Assembly (NCBI GenBank): GCA_044463125.1
Contig: JBIQMS010000001.1
Coordinates: 62,001 to 126,000 of the forward strand
Source: CAYMZZ01 sp044463125
GTDB lineage: Bacteria; Bacteroidota; Bacteroidia; Chitinophagales; Chitinophagaceae
Direction of reading: 5' to 3'
Length of the DNA: 64,000 bases
The notes under the pieces are model-generated. The model was not told the DNA's origin. It made no database searches and was given only the letters and a program-made list of their open reading frames with translations. Each line of letters begins with the position of its first letter. The stretch's first letter is position 1. This document shows positions 53,309-60,818 of the stretch, one piece after another. The position numbers and the translations under genes are program-made.

Positions 53309-54148
53309 CATATTATCAATCAACCGCACATCCCCTAAAAACGCTGCAACCAATATGATCGCTTCCTGCCGGCCATTCCATTGTTTGATTTCTTCCAGCG
53401 TACGGGCGTCGGCCAGGGCCAGGTAATCGGGCCGGAAACCGGCATTTGCCAACTGTTGCCTGTAGGGCTCCATTTGCTCATCTACTTCCCCGGGCTTCAA
53501 ATTCTTCTTAATTGACCGAAGTGTTTGATAAATCATGGTGGCTTTTTCCCGGTCAGCAGCCGGTAGTCTACGGTTACGGCTACTCATGGCCAGACCATCA
53601 TTCTCCCGCAAAGTGGGGCAGGGGATAAACTGGATTTGCTGGTCCCGACCCGTCAATGTTAATAAACGTTTCACCACCTGACATTGTTGATAATCTTTGA
53701 GGCCCATATATAAATGGTCAGGTTGAACCAGTTCCAATAGCCGGTCCATAACCTGGCAAACACCCTGAAAATGCCCGGGCCTGTACTGGCCTTCCCAGCT
53801 TTGTTCCAGGGCTCCAAGGTCATAAGGCTGAGATAATTCGGTGCCGTTGGTGTAAATTTCCGACGCGGCGGGCAGGAATAGCATATGGCAACCATTTGCT
53901 TCCAGCAATCTTATATCCTCCTCAATAGTTACCGGGTATTTTTCGTAATCCGATGGGTCATTAAACTGGGTGGGATTTACAAAGATGCTGACTATACTGA
54001 AATCGCCGGCATCAATGGCCTGACGAAGCAGGGCCAGATGCCCCTGGTGCAGCGCCCCCATGGTAGGAACGAAACCCAGCTTTACGCCCTTTTTCCGTTG
54101 CTGTAAAAGATATTCCCGGATGGTTTCCGCCTCGTGAAAAATAATCAT
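53285..54148 (-). CDS. panC: Pantothenate synthetase
   Basis: 287 residues, joining pantoate and beta-alanine with ATP. GFVPTMGALHQGHLALL (first HxGH-type motif HQGH), VNPTQFNDPSDYEKYP, YMGLKDYQQCQVV and LAMSSRNRRL (KMSKS-like SSRN motif) are conserved. The start is the ATG at 54148. The C-terminus EVLSFKL and the stop are encoded entirely by AAGTTTT/AAGTTAT heptads, so the natural C-terminus has probably been replaced by repeat-derived residues after RLIDNM. Followed by panD. Confidence 0.95.
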   Translation of the reverse strand: MIIFHEAETIREYLLQQRKKGVKLGFVPTMGALHQGHLALLRQAIDAGDFSIVSIFVNPTQFNDPSDYEKYPVTIEEDIRLLEANGCHMLFLPAASEIYTNGTELSQPYDLGALEQSWEGQYRPGHFQGVCQVMDRLLELVQPDHLYMGLKDYQQCQVVKRLLTLTGRDQQIQFIPCPTLRENDGLAMSSRNRRLPAADREKATMIYQTLRSIKKNLKPGEVDEQMEPYRQQLANAGFRPDYLALADARTLEEIKQWNGRQEAIILVAAFLGDVRLIDNMEVLSFKL

Positions 54149-54166
54149 AATCAGCGCAATTGGCAG

Positions 54167-54174
54167 CAAAATTA
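54167..54174 (-). promoter_or_regulatory. -7 box (TAATTTTG) for panC
   Basis: Matches TAnnTTTG on the minus strand, 18 bases before the panC start codon. Confidence 0.6.
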
Positions 54175-54205
54175 GCCCTTCTGCCCATTTCCCTTTAAAA
54201 AAACG

Positions 54206-54213
54206 TACCTTTG
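54206..54213 (+). promoter_or_regulatory. -7 box (TACCTTTG) for the glycogen-synthase-like gene
   Basis: Matches TAnnTTTG on the plus strand, 40 bases before the ATG at 54254. An AAGGGAG ribosome-binding site lies five bases before that ATG, unusual in this window. With the panC box it forms a compact divergent promoter. Confidence 0.65.
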
Positions 54214-54253
54214 CCAACGTTTTTGAAAATAGGAGTTAACTAAAAGGGAGTAC

Positions 54254-55069
54254 ATGTCAGCAAAAAAAAGAGTATTGTTCATTGCCAACGAAATGTCACC
54301 CTACCTGGAGCTGACGGAATTTTCTGAAATTGTCAATAAGCTGGCCATAAAGGCAAACGACAGCGGCTTTGAAGTGCGCTGCATTATGCCCCGCTTTGGC
54401 ACCATCAACGAGAGAAGGCACCGCCTTCACGAAGTGGTGCGGCTTTCTGGAATCAATGTTTCGATCGACAATGACGATATGCCCCTGCAAATCAAAGTGG
54501 CGTCACTGCCCAGTGCCCGATTGCAGGTTTATTTCCTCGATAACGAAGAATTGTTTAAAAGAAAGAATATTTTTCACGACGACGACGACAAATGGTTTGA
54601 CGATAATGGCCTTCGCACCATTTTTTTCTGCAAAGGCGCGCTCGAAACCGTAAAGAAATTTGGCTGGCCCCCCGACATTATTCATTGCAGCGGCTGGATG
54701 ACCGGTCTTATACCCGCCTATCTGAAAACTGTTTACAAGAAGGAGCCGGTATTTGCGCACAGTAAAGTGGTGTACACCATTGGTGAAAATACCTTCAAAG
54801 AAAAGCTGGGTGCCGATTTTATCAAGAAGGCCCTGATCCATACATCGCTGAAAGAAAAAGACCTCGAAGCATTCAAGGACGCCAATAACACGAGTCTATT
54901 CCGGGGCGGTGCCAGTTATGCGGATGCTATTACATTTGGGGCGGAAAAGATCGAAAAGAAACTGGTCGAGGAGTTCTCCAAAGTCCGCGGCAAGAAAACG
55001 CTTCCTTATAACGAAGAGTCTGATTTAACAGAGTATTTACAACTCTATAACGAACTTGCAGACAAGTAA
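54254..55069 (+). CDS. Glycogen/starch-synthase N-terminal-domain protein (half-length)
   Basis: 271 residues. RVLFIANEMSPYLELTEFSEIVNKLA and FEVRCIMPRFGTINERRHRLHEVVRLSGINV resemble the N-terminal (GT5) domain of glycogen synthase, and PPDIIHCSGWMTGLIPAYLK matches the HxxxW region of that domain. The classic KTGGL motif is replaced by TEFSE, and the whole C-terminal nucleotide-sugar-binding domain is missing (about 470 residues normally). It is therefore unlikely to be an active glycosyltransferase on its own. The gene is not obviously broken: it ends cleanly and is followed 28 bases later by a DUF4270 gene. The role is unknown. Confidence 0.75.
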   Translation: MSAKKRVLFIANEMSPYLELTEFSEIVNKLAIKANDSGFEVRCIMPRFGTINERRHRLHEVVRLSGINVSIDNDDMPLQIKVASLPSARLQVYFLDNEELFKRKNIFHDDDDKWFDDNGLRTIFFCKGALETVKKFGWPPDIIHCSGWMTGLIPAYLKTVYKKEPVFAHSKVVYTIGENTFKEKLGADFIKKALIHTSLKEKDLEAFKDANNTSLFRGGASYADAITFGAEKIEKKLVEEFSKVRGKKTLPYNEESDLTEYLQLYNELADK

Positions 55070-55097
55070 AATTCCAAAACCAGTATAACAATCCTTT

Positions 55098-56591
55098 GTG
55101 AAGAAGCAATTTCTGGCTGTTCCGCTTGGCGCTGTTTTAATCAGTTCCCTGGTTATTTTTTCCTGTCGGAAGATCAATGAATCCACCAACCTGGGCGATG
55201 ACCTGATTCCGCCGATAGATAATATCACCACTTTCGATACCATTCTGGATGTTCAGGTATTCAACGATACCTTTTCGCTCCTCAACGATTCCACCACTTA
55301 TAATAAGAACTACGCGCACTATCTCGGCCGCATCAGCAATGATCCGTTCTTTGGTGAAACCGACGCACGGATCTACCTGCAGCTAAAGCCGAATTTCTTC
55401 CCGTTCTTCTACAGCAATAAGCCCGACAGCTTGCATATAGATTCCATCGTGCTGGTGCTGGATTACCTGGAAACTTATGGCGATACCACCGTGGATCAAA
55501 CGGTGAATGTGTATGAAATTGCGCAGAGTAGCAATTTCGATAATGATACCATTATTGCTTATGATGGTTACCGGATTCGCGACAATGATATACAATACGC
55601 GGGATTGCTGGGAAGCCGCACTTTCAAGCCCCTGGTGCTGAACGATAGCATTAAAGTGTACAAGGATACAACGGTGAACCAATTGCGCATTCGCCTCGAC
55701 GATGCATTTGGCGCCCGTTTGCTGGCTTATGATTCCACCTCGGGGCCCAATGGGGCTTATGACAGCGATTCTGCATTCAATTCTAAAATGAAGGGCTTCG
55801 CGCTGGAATCAGTGAGTGGCAACGCCCTGATGGGATTCAGCCTTACAGGTGGCAATACCAAATTAGCCGTGTATTATAAGGATGATAATGGAGATGCGCC
55901 GGTGGCCCAATGGGATACCCTGGTAACCTATCTTCCCTTCAGCCCCGTTTCCGCATCCGCACAATATGTGAAGCGCAATTATAGCGCCACACCCGTGGAA
56001 GCTGCGGCCGGACAAATTGCTCCCGCCGACATTGCCTATATACAGGCAACACCAGGCACATTTGCACGAATCCGTATTCCTGGCCTGGCCGGACTTAATA
56101 ACCGTATTGTTCACCGTGCTGAATTGATCATGGAGCAGGTATATGATATTTCTGATTCCCTGTTCCCCGTCCCTGGCGGGCTTTTCCTCGATGCATACGA
56201 TACAGGAGAACAGAAATACCGGACGGTACCCTACGATTTCCAATTTGATATAAGTGGTGCGCCCAACCATAGCGCATTTGGCGCTTTCCCTTATCGCGGC
56301 AAAGACCCCAACGGTAATTCCATTAATGTATGGCGATTCAACCTGAGCCGCTATGTGCAACACCTGGTCAACGATACAGAGCCTTATTACGACTTCCGCC
56401 TGACTGCGCCGATATATGTGGAAGACCTCTATCGACTGGGGCCCGCCACCAATCCCAGTGTGATAACACCCGTTTCACTCAATGTAACGGCAGGAAAGGG
56501 ACGGGTACGACTGCATGGCGGCGGGGACGGTTCGCAACCCAATCCCAATCCCCAGCGAATGCGACTGCGAATAGTGTATTCCAAAATCTGA
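55098..56591 (+). CDS. DUF4270 lipoprotein
   Basis: 497 residues. A GTG start gives MKKQFLAVPLGAVLISSLVIFSCRK, a signal peptide with lipobox IFSC (Cys23). The N-terminal TNLGDDLIPPIDNITTFDTILDVQVFND and LGRISNDPFFGETDARIYLQLKP are the hallmarks of DUF4270, a Bacteroidota family of exported beta-rich proteins of unknown function. The C-terminal part ends RMRLRIVYSKI, like a terminal beta-strand. It follows the half-length glycogen-synthase-like gene, an association that recurs in this phylum to my knowledge, and is followed by a terminator. Confidence 0.85.
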   Translation: MKKQFLAVPLGAVLISSLVIFSCRKINESTNLGDDLIPPIDNITTFDTILDVQVFNDTFSLLNDSTTYNKNYAHYLGRISNDPFFGETDARIYLQLKPNFFPFFYSNKPDSLHIDSIVLVLDYLETYGDTTVDQTVNVYEIAQSSNFDNDTIIAYDGYRIRDNDIQYAGLLGSRTFKPLVLNDSIKVYKDTTVNQLRIRLDDAFGARLLAYDSTSGPNGAYDSDSAFNSKMKGFALESVSGNALMGFSLTGGNTKLAVYYKDDNGDAPVAQWDTLVTYLPFSPVSASAQYVKRNYSATPVEAAAGQIAPADIAYIQATPGTFARIRIPGLAGLNNRIVHRAELIMEQVYDISDSLFPVPGGLFLDAYDTGEQKYRTVPYDFQFDISGAPNHSAFGAFPYRGKDPNGNSINVWRFNLSRYVQHLVNDTEPYYDFRLTAPIYVEDLYRLGPATNPSVITPVSLNVTAGKGRVRLHGGGDGSQPNPNPQRMRLRIVYSKI

Positions 56592-56612
56592 TCCAAAAGC
56601 GTTTTGAATAAG

Positions 56613-56646
56613 ATCGGGTGCTATCTTTGCACCCGATTATTTTTTT
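56613..56646 (+). terminator. Rho-independent terminator of the DUF4270 gene, overlapping the metK promoter
   Basis: A perfect 9-bp stem (56613-56621 with 56629-56637; ATCGGGTGC) closes a 7-base loop and is followed by TATTTTTTT. The loop and first base of the right stem spell TATCTTTG. Confidence 0.85.
56622..56629 (+). promoter_or_regulatory. -7 box (TATCTTTG) for metK, in the terminator loop
   Basis: Matches TAnnTTTG, with TTTG 15 bases upstream (56603-56606) as a possible -33 element. It lies 45 bases before the metK start. Confidence 0.55.
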
Positions 56647-56674
56647 AACCCATTCAATAAAGATTTCGCCAGTT

Positions 56675-57928
56675 ATGCCTTACCTGTTTACATCCGAAAG
56701 TGTTTCCGAAGGCCATCCGGATAAAATTGCCGACCAGATTTCTGATGCCCTCATTGATAATTTCCTGGCTTTCGATCCACAATCCAAAGTGGCTTGCGAA
56801 ACCCTGGTAACTACCGGACAGGTAGTACTGGCGGGTGAAGTAAAGTCAAAAGCATACCTGGATGTACAGGAGATCGCCCGCGGCGTGATTCGCAATATCG
56901 GCTACACCCGCAGCGAATATATGTTTGAAGCCCATTCCTGCGGCGTTTTGTCGGCCATTCATGAACAGTCAGCCGATATCAACCAGGGTGTTGACCGTAA
57001 GAAAAAAGAAGAGCAGGGTGCCGGTGACCAGGGTATGATGTTTGGCTATGCCAGCAACGAAACCGAAGACTATATGCCTTTGGCTCTCGACCTGGCCCAT
57101 AAGATTCTGATTGAACTCGCCGCCCTTCGCCGCGAAAACAAACAGATCAAATACCTGCGCCCCGACGCCAAAAGCCAGGTTACCCTCGAATACGATGATA
57201 ATAATAAGCCCGTGCGTATCGATGCCATCGTGGTATCGACCCAGCACGACGATTTTGATACGGAAGCCAAAATGCTGGCTAAAATCAAATCGGATATCAT
57301 CAACATTTTGATCCCTCGTGTAAAAACCAAGTACAAGAAATACGCGAAGCTGTTTAACGATAAGATCAAGTACCATATCAATCCCACTGGTAAATTTGTA
57401 ATAGGTGGCCCGCACGGTGACACCGGCCTTACCGGCCGCAAGATCATTGTGGACACTTATGGTGGCAAGGGCGCGCATGGTGGTGGCGCTTTCAGCGGTA
57501 AAGATCCTTCCAAAGTGGATCGCTCCGCGGCTTATGCTACCCGTCATATTGCCAAGAACCTGGTGGCCGCCGGTGTAGCCGACGAAATCCTGGTGCAGGT
57601 TTCTTACGCAATTGGAGTAGCTGAGCCTACCAGCATTTATGTAAATACTTACGGCACGGCCAAAGTAAATATGGCTGATAGTGAGATCGCTAAGAAAGTG
57701 GGTGAAATCTTTGATATGCGTCCTTACTTCATCGAGCAAAGACTGAAGTTGCGCAATCCCATTTATGCTGAAACCGCAGCATATGGCCATATGGGTCGCC
57801 AGCCACGCATCGTGGAAAAAACCTTCACTTCACCCGAAGGCAAGACCGTGAAGAAAAAAGTGGAGCTCTTCACCTGGGAGAAACTCGACTATGTAGCAAA
57901 GGTGAAAAAAGCTTTTGGCCTAAAATAA
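56675..57928 (+). CDS. metK: S-adenosylmethionine synthetase
   Basis: 417 residues, making S-adenosylmethionine from methionine and ATP. TSESVSEGHPDKIADQISDAL holds the first ATP/Mg site; GDQGMMFGYASNET is the hexapeptide signature; GGPHGDTGLTGRKIIVDTYGG and GGGAFSGKDPSKVDRSAAYATRHIAKN are the ATP- and phosphate-binding blocks. An insert near residues 110-150 makes it somewhat longer than E. coli MetK (384), as usual in Bacteroidota. The ATG at 56675 is used; an upstream TTG extension runs over the terminator and promoter. No SAM riboswitch is visible in the 83-base gap. Confidence 0.96.
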   Translation: MPYLFTSESVSEGHPDKIADQISDALIDNFLAFDPQSKVACETLVTTGQVVLAGEVKSKAYLDVQEIARGVIRNIGYTRSEYMFEAHSCGVLSAIHEQSADINQGVDRKKKEEQGAGDQGMMFGYASNETEDYMPLALDLAHKILIELAALRRENKQIKYLRPDAKSQVTLEYDDNNKPVRIDAIVVSTQHDDFDTEAKMLAKIKSDIINILIPRVKTKYKKYAKLFNDKIKYHINPTGKFVIGGPHGDTGLTGRKIIVDTYGGKGAHGGGAFSGKDPSKVDRSAAYATRHIAKNLVAAGVADEILVQVSYAIGVAEPTSIYVNTYGTAKVNMADSEIAKKVGEIFDMRPYFIEQRLKLRNPIYAETAAYGHMGRQPRIVEKTFTSPEGKTVKKKVELFTWEKLDYVAKVKKAFGLK

Positions 57929-57970
57929 TCCTAAGCCAGCATCTCCCACTGCAATAAAGTGGCAGATCAG

Positions 57971-58012
57971 ATAAAACAGAAAGGCGGAATGAGTTCCGCC
58001 TTTCTGTTTTAT
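57971..58012 (+). terminator. Strong stem-loop terminator after metK
   Basis: A perfect 19-bp stem (57971-57989 with 57994-58012) has a TGAG loop and a 3' arm ending CTGTTTTAT. It is 42 bases past the metK stop. Confidence 0.9.
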
Positions 58013-58018
58013 GGACAG

Positions 58019-58026
58019 TATTTTTG
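58019..58026 (+). promoter_or_regulatory. -7 box (TATTTTTG) for the NUDIX gene
   Basis: Matches TAnnTTTG, seven bases after the metK terminator and 39 bases before the chosen ATG at 58066. Confidence 0.6.
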
Positions 58027-58065
58027 TTGACCAAGAAGCTTATTCATTACAAATCAGAATCGCTT

Positions 58066-58605
58066 ATGGAGTCGCCCTGGAAGATACTTGCCGCCAAAGA
58101 AATTTACGAGAATAAATGGATTCGGTTGACGGAATATGATGTCATCAATCCATCCGGCGGGTCCGGCATTTATGGCAAGGTGCATTTCAAAAACCTGGCA
58201 ACGGGCGTTGTTGCGCTCGACAAGGAGGGGTATACTTACCTGGTGGGGCAGTATCGGTTTACGCTCACCGAGTATTGCTGGGAAATACCAGAAGGAGGAG
58301 GCGATCCGTCGGTTGATCCGCTGGAAAGCGCCAAAAGGGAATTGCTGGAAGAAACGGGGCTGAAGGCCAATAAATGGACATCCCTGGGCAAATACCATCT
58401 TTCCAATTCCGTGACCGATGAAGTGGGCTATCTTTATCTCGCCGAAGATCTGGAACAACACGAGGCCATGCCCGAAGAAACCGAAGACCTGAAAGTGCGC
58501 CGACTTCCACTGGAAGAGGCCCTTGAAATGATAGAAAAAGGAGAAATAACGGATACGCTTTCGGTCATTGGATTGATGAAAGCAGTGAGGAAGTTTAAAG
58601 TTTAG
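58066..58605 (+). CDS. NUDIX hydrolase (ADP-ribose pyrophosphatase-like)
   Basis: 179 residues. The Nudix box reads GGGDPSV-DPLESAK-RELLEETGL: the catalytic core REL-EE-G is intact, but the first conserved Glu is Val, which I believe is normal for this Bacteroidota subgroup. N-terminal ENKWIRLTEYDVINPSG and VVALDKEGYTYLVGQYRF are typical of ADP-ribose/nucleoside-diphosphate-sugar hydrolases. Start at ATG 58066; a TTG at 58024 falls within the promoter box. The last codons (AAG TTT AAA GTT TAG) are in a TTTAAAG heptad array, so the C-terminal KFKV and the stop come from the repeat. Confidence 0.9.
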   Translation: MESPWKILAAKEIYENKWIRLTEYDVINPSGGSGIYGKVHFKNLATGVVALDKEGYTYLVGQYRFTLTEYCWEIPEGGGDPSVDPLESAKRELLEETGLKANKWTSLGKYHLSNSVTDEVGYLYLAEDLEQHEAMPEETEDLKVRRLPLEEALEMIEKGEITDTLSVIGLMKAVRKFKV

Positions 58606-58825
58606 AGTTTAAAGTTGAAGGTTTTGGAGTTTAAGGTTTAGGGTTTAAAGTTTAAGGCCTGGAAAAGAATACCTGAAACTAATTATGAATGAATAATTGA
58701 GAGAAATGCTTAAGTACTACCAACAAAAACCCCTCATCTTTGAACCCCTCAACTATAAACTTTAAACTTTAAACCCTAAACTCAAAGCCCCACGTAAAAC
58801 GTATAACGTAAAACTTAAAACGTAA
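58592..58825. repeat. Heptad-repeat cluster R12 between NUDIX and rlmB
   Basis: Left TTTAAAG/TTTAGGG arm (58592-58658), starting within the NUDIX gene, a spacer of about 90 bases, a right arm of CTTTAAA/CCCTAAA units (58748-58783) in reverse orientation, then an ACGTnnn array (58791-58825) that abuts the rlmB start codon. The left ACGT arm is absent. Confidence 0.9.
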
Positions 58826-59595
58826 TGAAGCCTTTCCGCCAACCATCCCGTCCCCGCAAAAGCAGCCTTATTCCGGGCGCAGCCCGCATTTTGGAAGCAC
58901 TGCGCGAAGGCAAGCCGCTCGACAGGATTTATATATTGAACAGGCTGGAGGGAAATGAGGTGGATCAGGTGAAATCCCTGGCCCGCAATCATGGTGTGCC
59001 GGTGAATTATGTACCTGCCGCCAAATTACAGAGCTTTAATCTCGAAGGGCACGATGGCTTTATTGCCCAGATTGCCCGGGTACAATATTTCCAACTGCAG
59101 GATATCATCGACCAGGCGGTCGGCAGGGGAGAGGCGCCTTTGCTTTTGATACTCGATAGCATAACCGACATCCGGAATATTGGTGGAATAGCCCGCACGG
59201 CTTATTGTTGTGGCGTACATGGCATCATCATCCCCGACAAAGGGGTAGGAGCCCTGAACGAAGACGCCCTGCTTACTTCGGCAGGTGCTTTGGAAAAAAT
59301 ACCCTTTTGCAGAGTCAACAGCCTGATGAAAGCGGTGGATGAACTGCACCTCAATGGCATTCGCGTGCTGGCGGCTGAAATGGAAGGTTCACATATCATC
59401 AGCGACTGCGATTTCCGGGTACCGGCAGCCATTGTAATGGGCAGCGAAGAAAAGGGAATCTATCCCGCTTTGCTGAAGATCTGCGATGAAAGGATCCGCA
59501 TTCCCATGCGCGGCGATTTCGAAAGCCTGAATGTATCGGTCGCCACCGGTATGATCCTCTACGAAGCGATGAAGCAGCGGATGGAAAGAATTTGA
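58825..59595 (+). CDS. rlmB: 23S rRNA 2'-O-methyltransferase of the SpoU/TrmH family (RlmB-like)
   Basis: 256 residues. N-terminal substrate-binding domain (about 15-85; IPGAARILEALREGKPLDRIYI) and a C-terminal SPOUT knot (about 105-250): LILDSITDIRNIGGIARTAYCCGVHGIII (motif 1, with Asn and Arg), VMGSEEKGIYPALLKICDERIRIPMRGDFESLNVSVATGMILYE (motifs 2 and 3). This matches RlmB, which methylates G2251 of 23S rRNA; related tRNA methyltransferases cannot be excluded. The ribosome-binding region upstream consists of ACGTAAA-type heptads up to the ATG. Confidence 0.9.
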   Translation: MKPFRQPSRPRKSSLIPGAARILEALREGKPLDRIYILNRLEGNEVDQVKSLARNHGVPVNYVPAAKLQSFNLEGHDGFIAQIARVQYFQLQDIIDQAVGRGEAPLLLILDSITDIRNIGGIARTAYCCGVHGIIIPDKGVGALNEDALLTSAGALEKIPFCRVNSLMKAVDELHLNGIRVLAAEMEGSHIISDCDFRVPAAIVMGSEEKGIYPALLKICDERIRIPMRGDFESLNVSVATGMILYEAMKQRMERI

Positions 59596-59605
59596 AAAAT
59601 TAGTT

Positions 59606-59626
59606 GAGACGCGCTGCACGCGTCTC
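59606..59626 (+). terminator. Candidate stem-loop after rlmB
   Basis: An 8-bp stem (GAGACGCG with CGCGTCTC) closes a 5-base loop, 10 bases past the rlmB stop and followed by TATTCGG. A related half-site (TTGCGTCTCTACGG) lies near 59691, so this may instead be part of a dispersed GAGACGC-type repeat. Confidence 0.5.
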
Positions 59627-59784
59627 TATTCGGTAATTTGAAGGAAACACATTATCGGAAGAAGCCTGGTCTATTCGCAAAGACTTACTTCTTGCGTCTC
59701 TACGGTTTAACTGATGTTGTTATCCTGATAAGATGATCTATATTTTTTGATGCACTGTAGGTCAATCACTATCTAAATCGCGAT

Positions 59785-60009
59785 TTGGTGCCCATAAAAT
59801 GGTCTACGCTAATTGTATTCATTACGCTACAAATTCTAACCTACATATGGTATTTCCATTGGAATAAGTATGCGCTACCGGAGGTGGAAAAAAGATGGTT
59901 GGCAAAATCTGAGAACTATCGAAACCGAATAATTATTTTTCACAACGTCTATCTGTTTCTAACTTTTGTAGTAACGATTTTCTTTGCCATTTATAGCGGA
60001 GGCAACTAA
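59785..60009 (+). CDS. Small two-span membrane protein, uncertain
   Basis: 74 residues from a TTG start (GTG at 59788 also possible). Predicted spans at about 8-26 (LIVFITLQILTYIWYFHW) and about 50-70 (IIIFHNVYLFLTFVVTIFF) separated by a basic cytoplasmic-type loop (KYALPEVEKRWLAKSENYRNR). The amino-acid pattern looks like a real membrane protein, but codon use is much more AT-rich than in the neighbours and no promoter or ribosome-binding site is evident. It may be acquired or a remnant. No family recognised. Confidence 0.45.
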   Translation: MVPIKWSTLIVFITLQILTYIWYFHWNKYALPEVEKRWLAKSENYRNRIIIFHNVYLFLTFVVTIFFAIYSGGN

Positions 60010-60314
60010 GATGCCGTCGCTATATTATCAGCGAAAATCTGCGTCGAAATCAGCGAAAATCTGCGGGAAATGTTTTAGAATTTTCAACCACTTCGATGCG
60101 CCATAGAGATTTCCCGCAGATTTTCGCAGATTGCAACGCAGATAAACGCAGATGGGTTTGGAGATGGGTGCAGATTAAGTTTCGATTCCAAAATTCAATA
60201 TAAATTAGTGGTTGGCGACGACAATACCCCTACGAATCAGGCTTGCAGCAAAAACACCAGCTTTTCAGCCAGCCTCCAAATCTTCAAATTCGCAAATTCC
60301 ACAAATCAAAAAAT
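60010..60314. other. Non-coding region with CGCAGATTT inverted repeats
   Basis: GCGAAAATCTGCG units at about 60030-60071 are followed by a perfect 19-bp inverted copy (60053-60071 with 60109-60127) and further CGCAGAT words to about 60175. The same word family occurs at 32543-32590. From 60240 a stretch of CAAATCTTCAAATTCGCAAATTCC octamer-like words leads into the next gene. No gene seen. Confidence 0.75.
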
Positions 60315-60818
60315 TCACTCATTCTCCTTCAGCCAATCTTCATAAAAAATCTTCAGCTTTCGCCATTCCTCCTCACTATTACGCACATGATGAATGGTCT
60401 TTCTTTTCGCAAGGCCGATAAGGCCACCAAATACAGCGCCACTCCAAAACCCAGCGGCAAAGCCAACCGCCGCGCCTTCTCCGGCATTATACGCAAGGAA
60501 TGCAGCGTCTGGTTCTGCACTGGCTGCACCAATCAGCGCACCGGCTGCGCCCAGCGTAAGACCCGTTACCAGCACATTATGCCCAATGGATCGTCGATGA
60601 CGTATAAAGTTTATTTCAGTTGCCCCAAATGTTTGGGGGCCCTTTCGGGTCTGCAATACCATACCACTTTCGGAAACCGAAAGCAGACGGCCTGCCGCCA
60701 TTTTTTTCCCTTCCGCATTATACAGCCGAAGAAACTTATTCTTTTGACCAAAACTTTCCAAAGGAAGAATACATAGCAAGGTTGCAAAGAACAAAAACTG
60801 AAGAGAGCCAATCAGCAT
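60315..60818 (-). CDS. Exported hypothetical protein with glycine-rich membrane hairpin
   Basis: 167 residues. A signal peptide (about 1-24; LQFLFFATLLCILPLESFGQ) is followed by a small beta domain (KNKFLRLYNAEGKKMAAGRLLSVSESGMVLQT). A Gly/Ala-rich segment (about 80-140; VLVTGLTLGAAGALIGAASAE, GEGAAVGFAAGFWSGAVFGGLIGLA) resembles a glycine-zipper membrane hairpin. The C-terminus is a charged helix (EEEWRKLKIFYEDWLKENE). The ATG at 60818 is chosen to begin at the signal peptide; the frame is open 20 codons further. Function unknown. Confidence 0.75.
   Translation of the reverse strand: MLIGSLQFLFFATLLCILPLESFGQKNKFLRLYNAEGKKMAAGRLLSVSESGMVLQTRKGPQTFGATEINFIRHRRSIGHNVLVTGLTLGAAGALIGAASAEPDAAFLAYNAGEGAAVGFAAGFWSGAVFGGLIGLAKRKTIHHVRNSEEEWRKLKIFYEDWLKENE

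Noticed and set aside
56592..56674. SAM riboswitch before metK
   Set aside because: The 83-base gap is taken up by the terminator and promoter; no SAM-I or SAM-II type fold is visible.
56969..57790. 273-codon open frame antisense to metK
   Set aside because: Shadow of the well-conserved metK gene; no motif, no promoter.
60243..60776. 177-codon plus-strand frame over the hypothetical gene at 60315-60818
   Set aside because: The minus-strand frame has a signal peptide and a coherent glycine-rich segment; the plus frame starts in repeat words and has neither.
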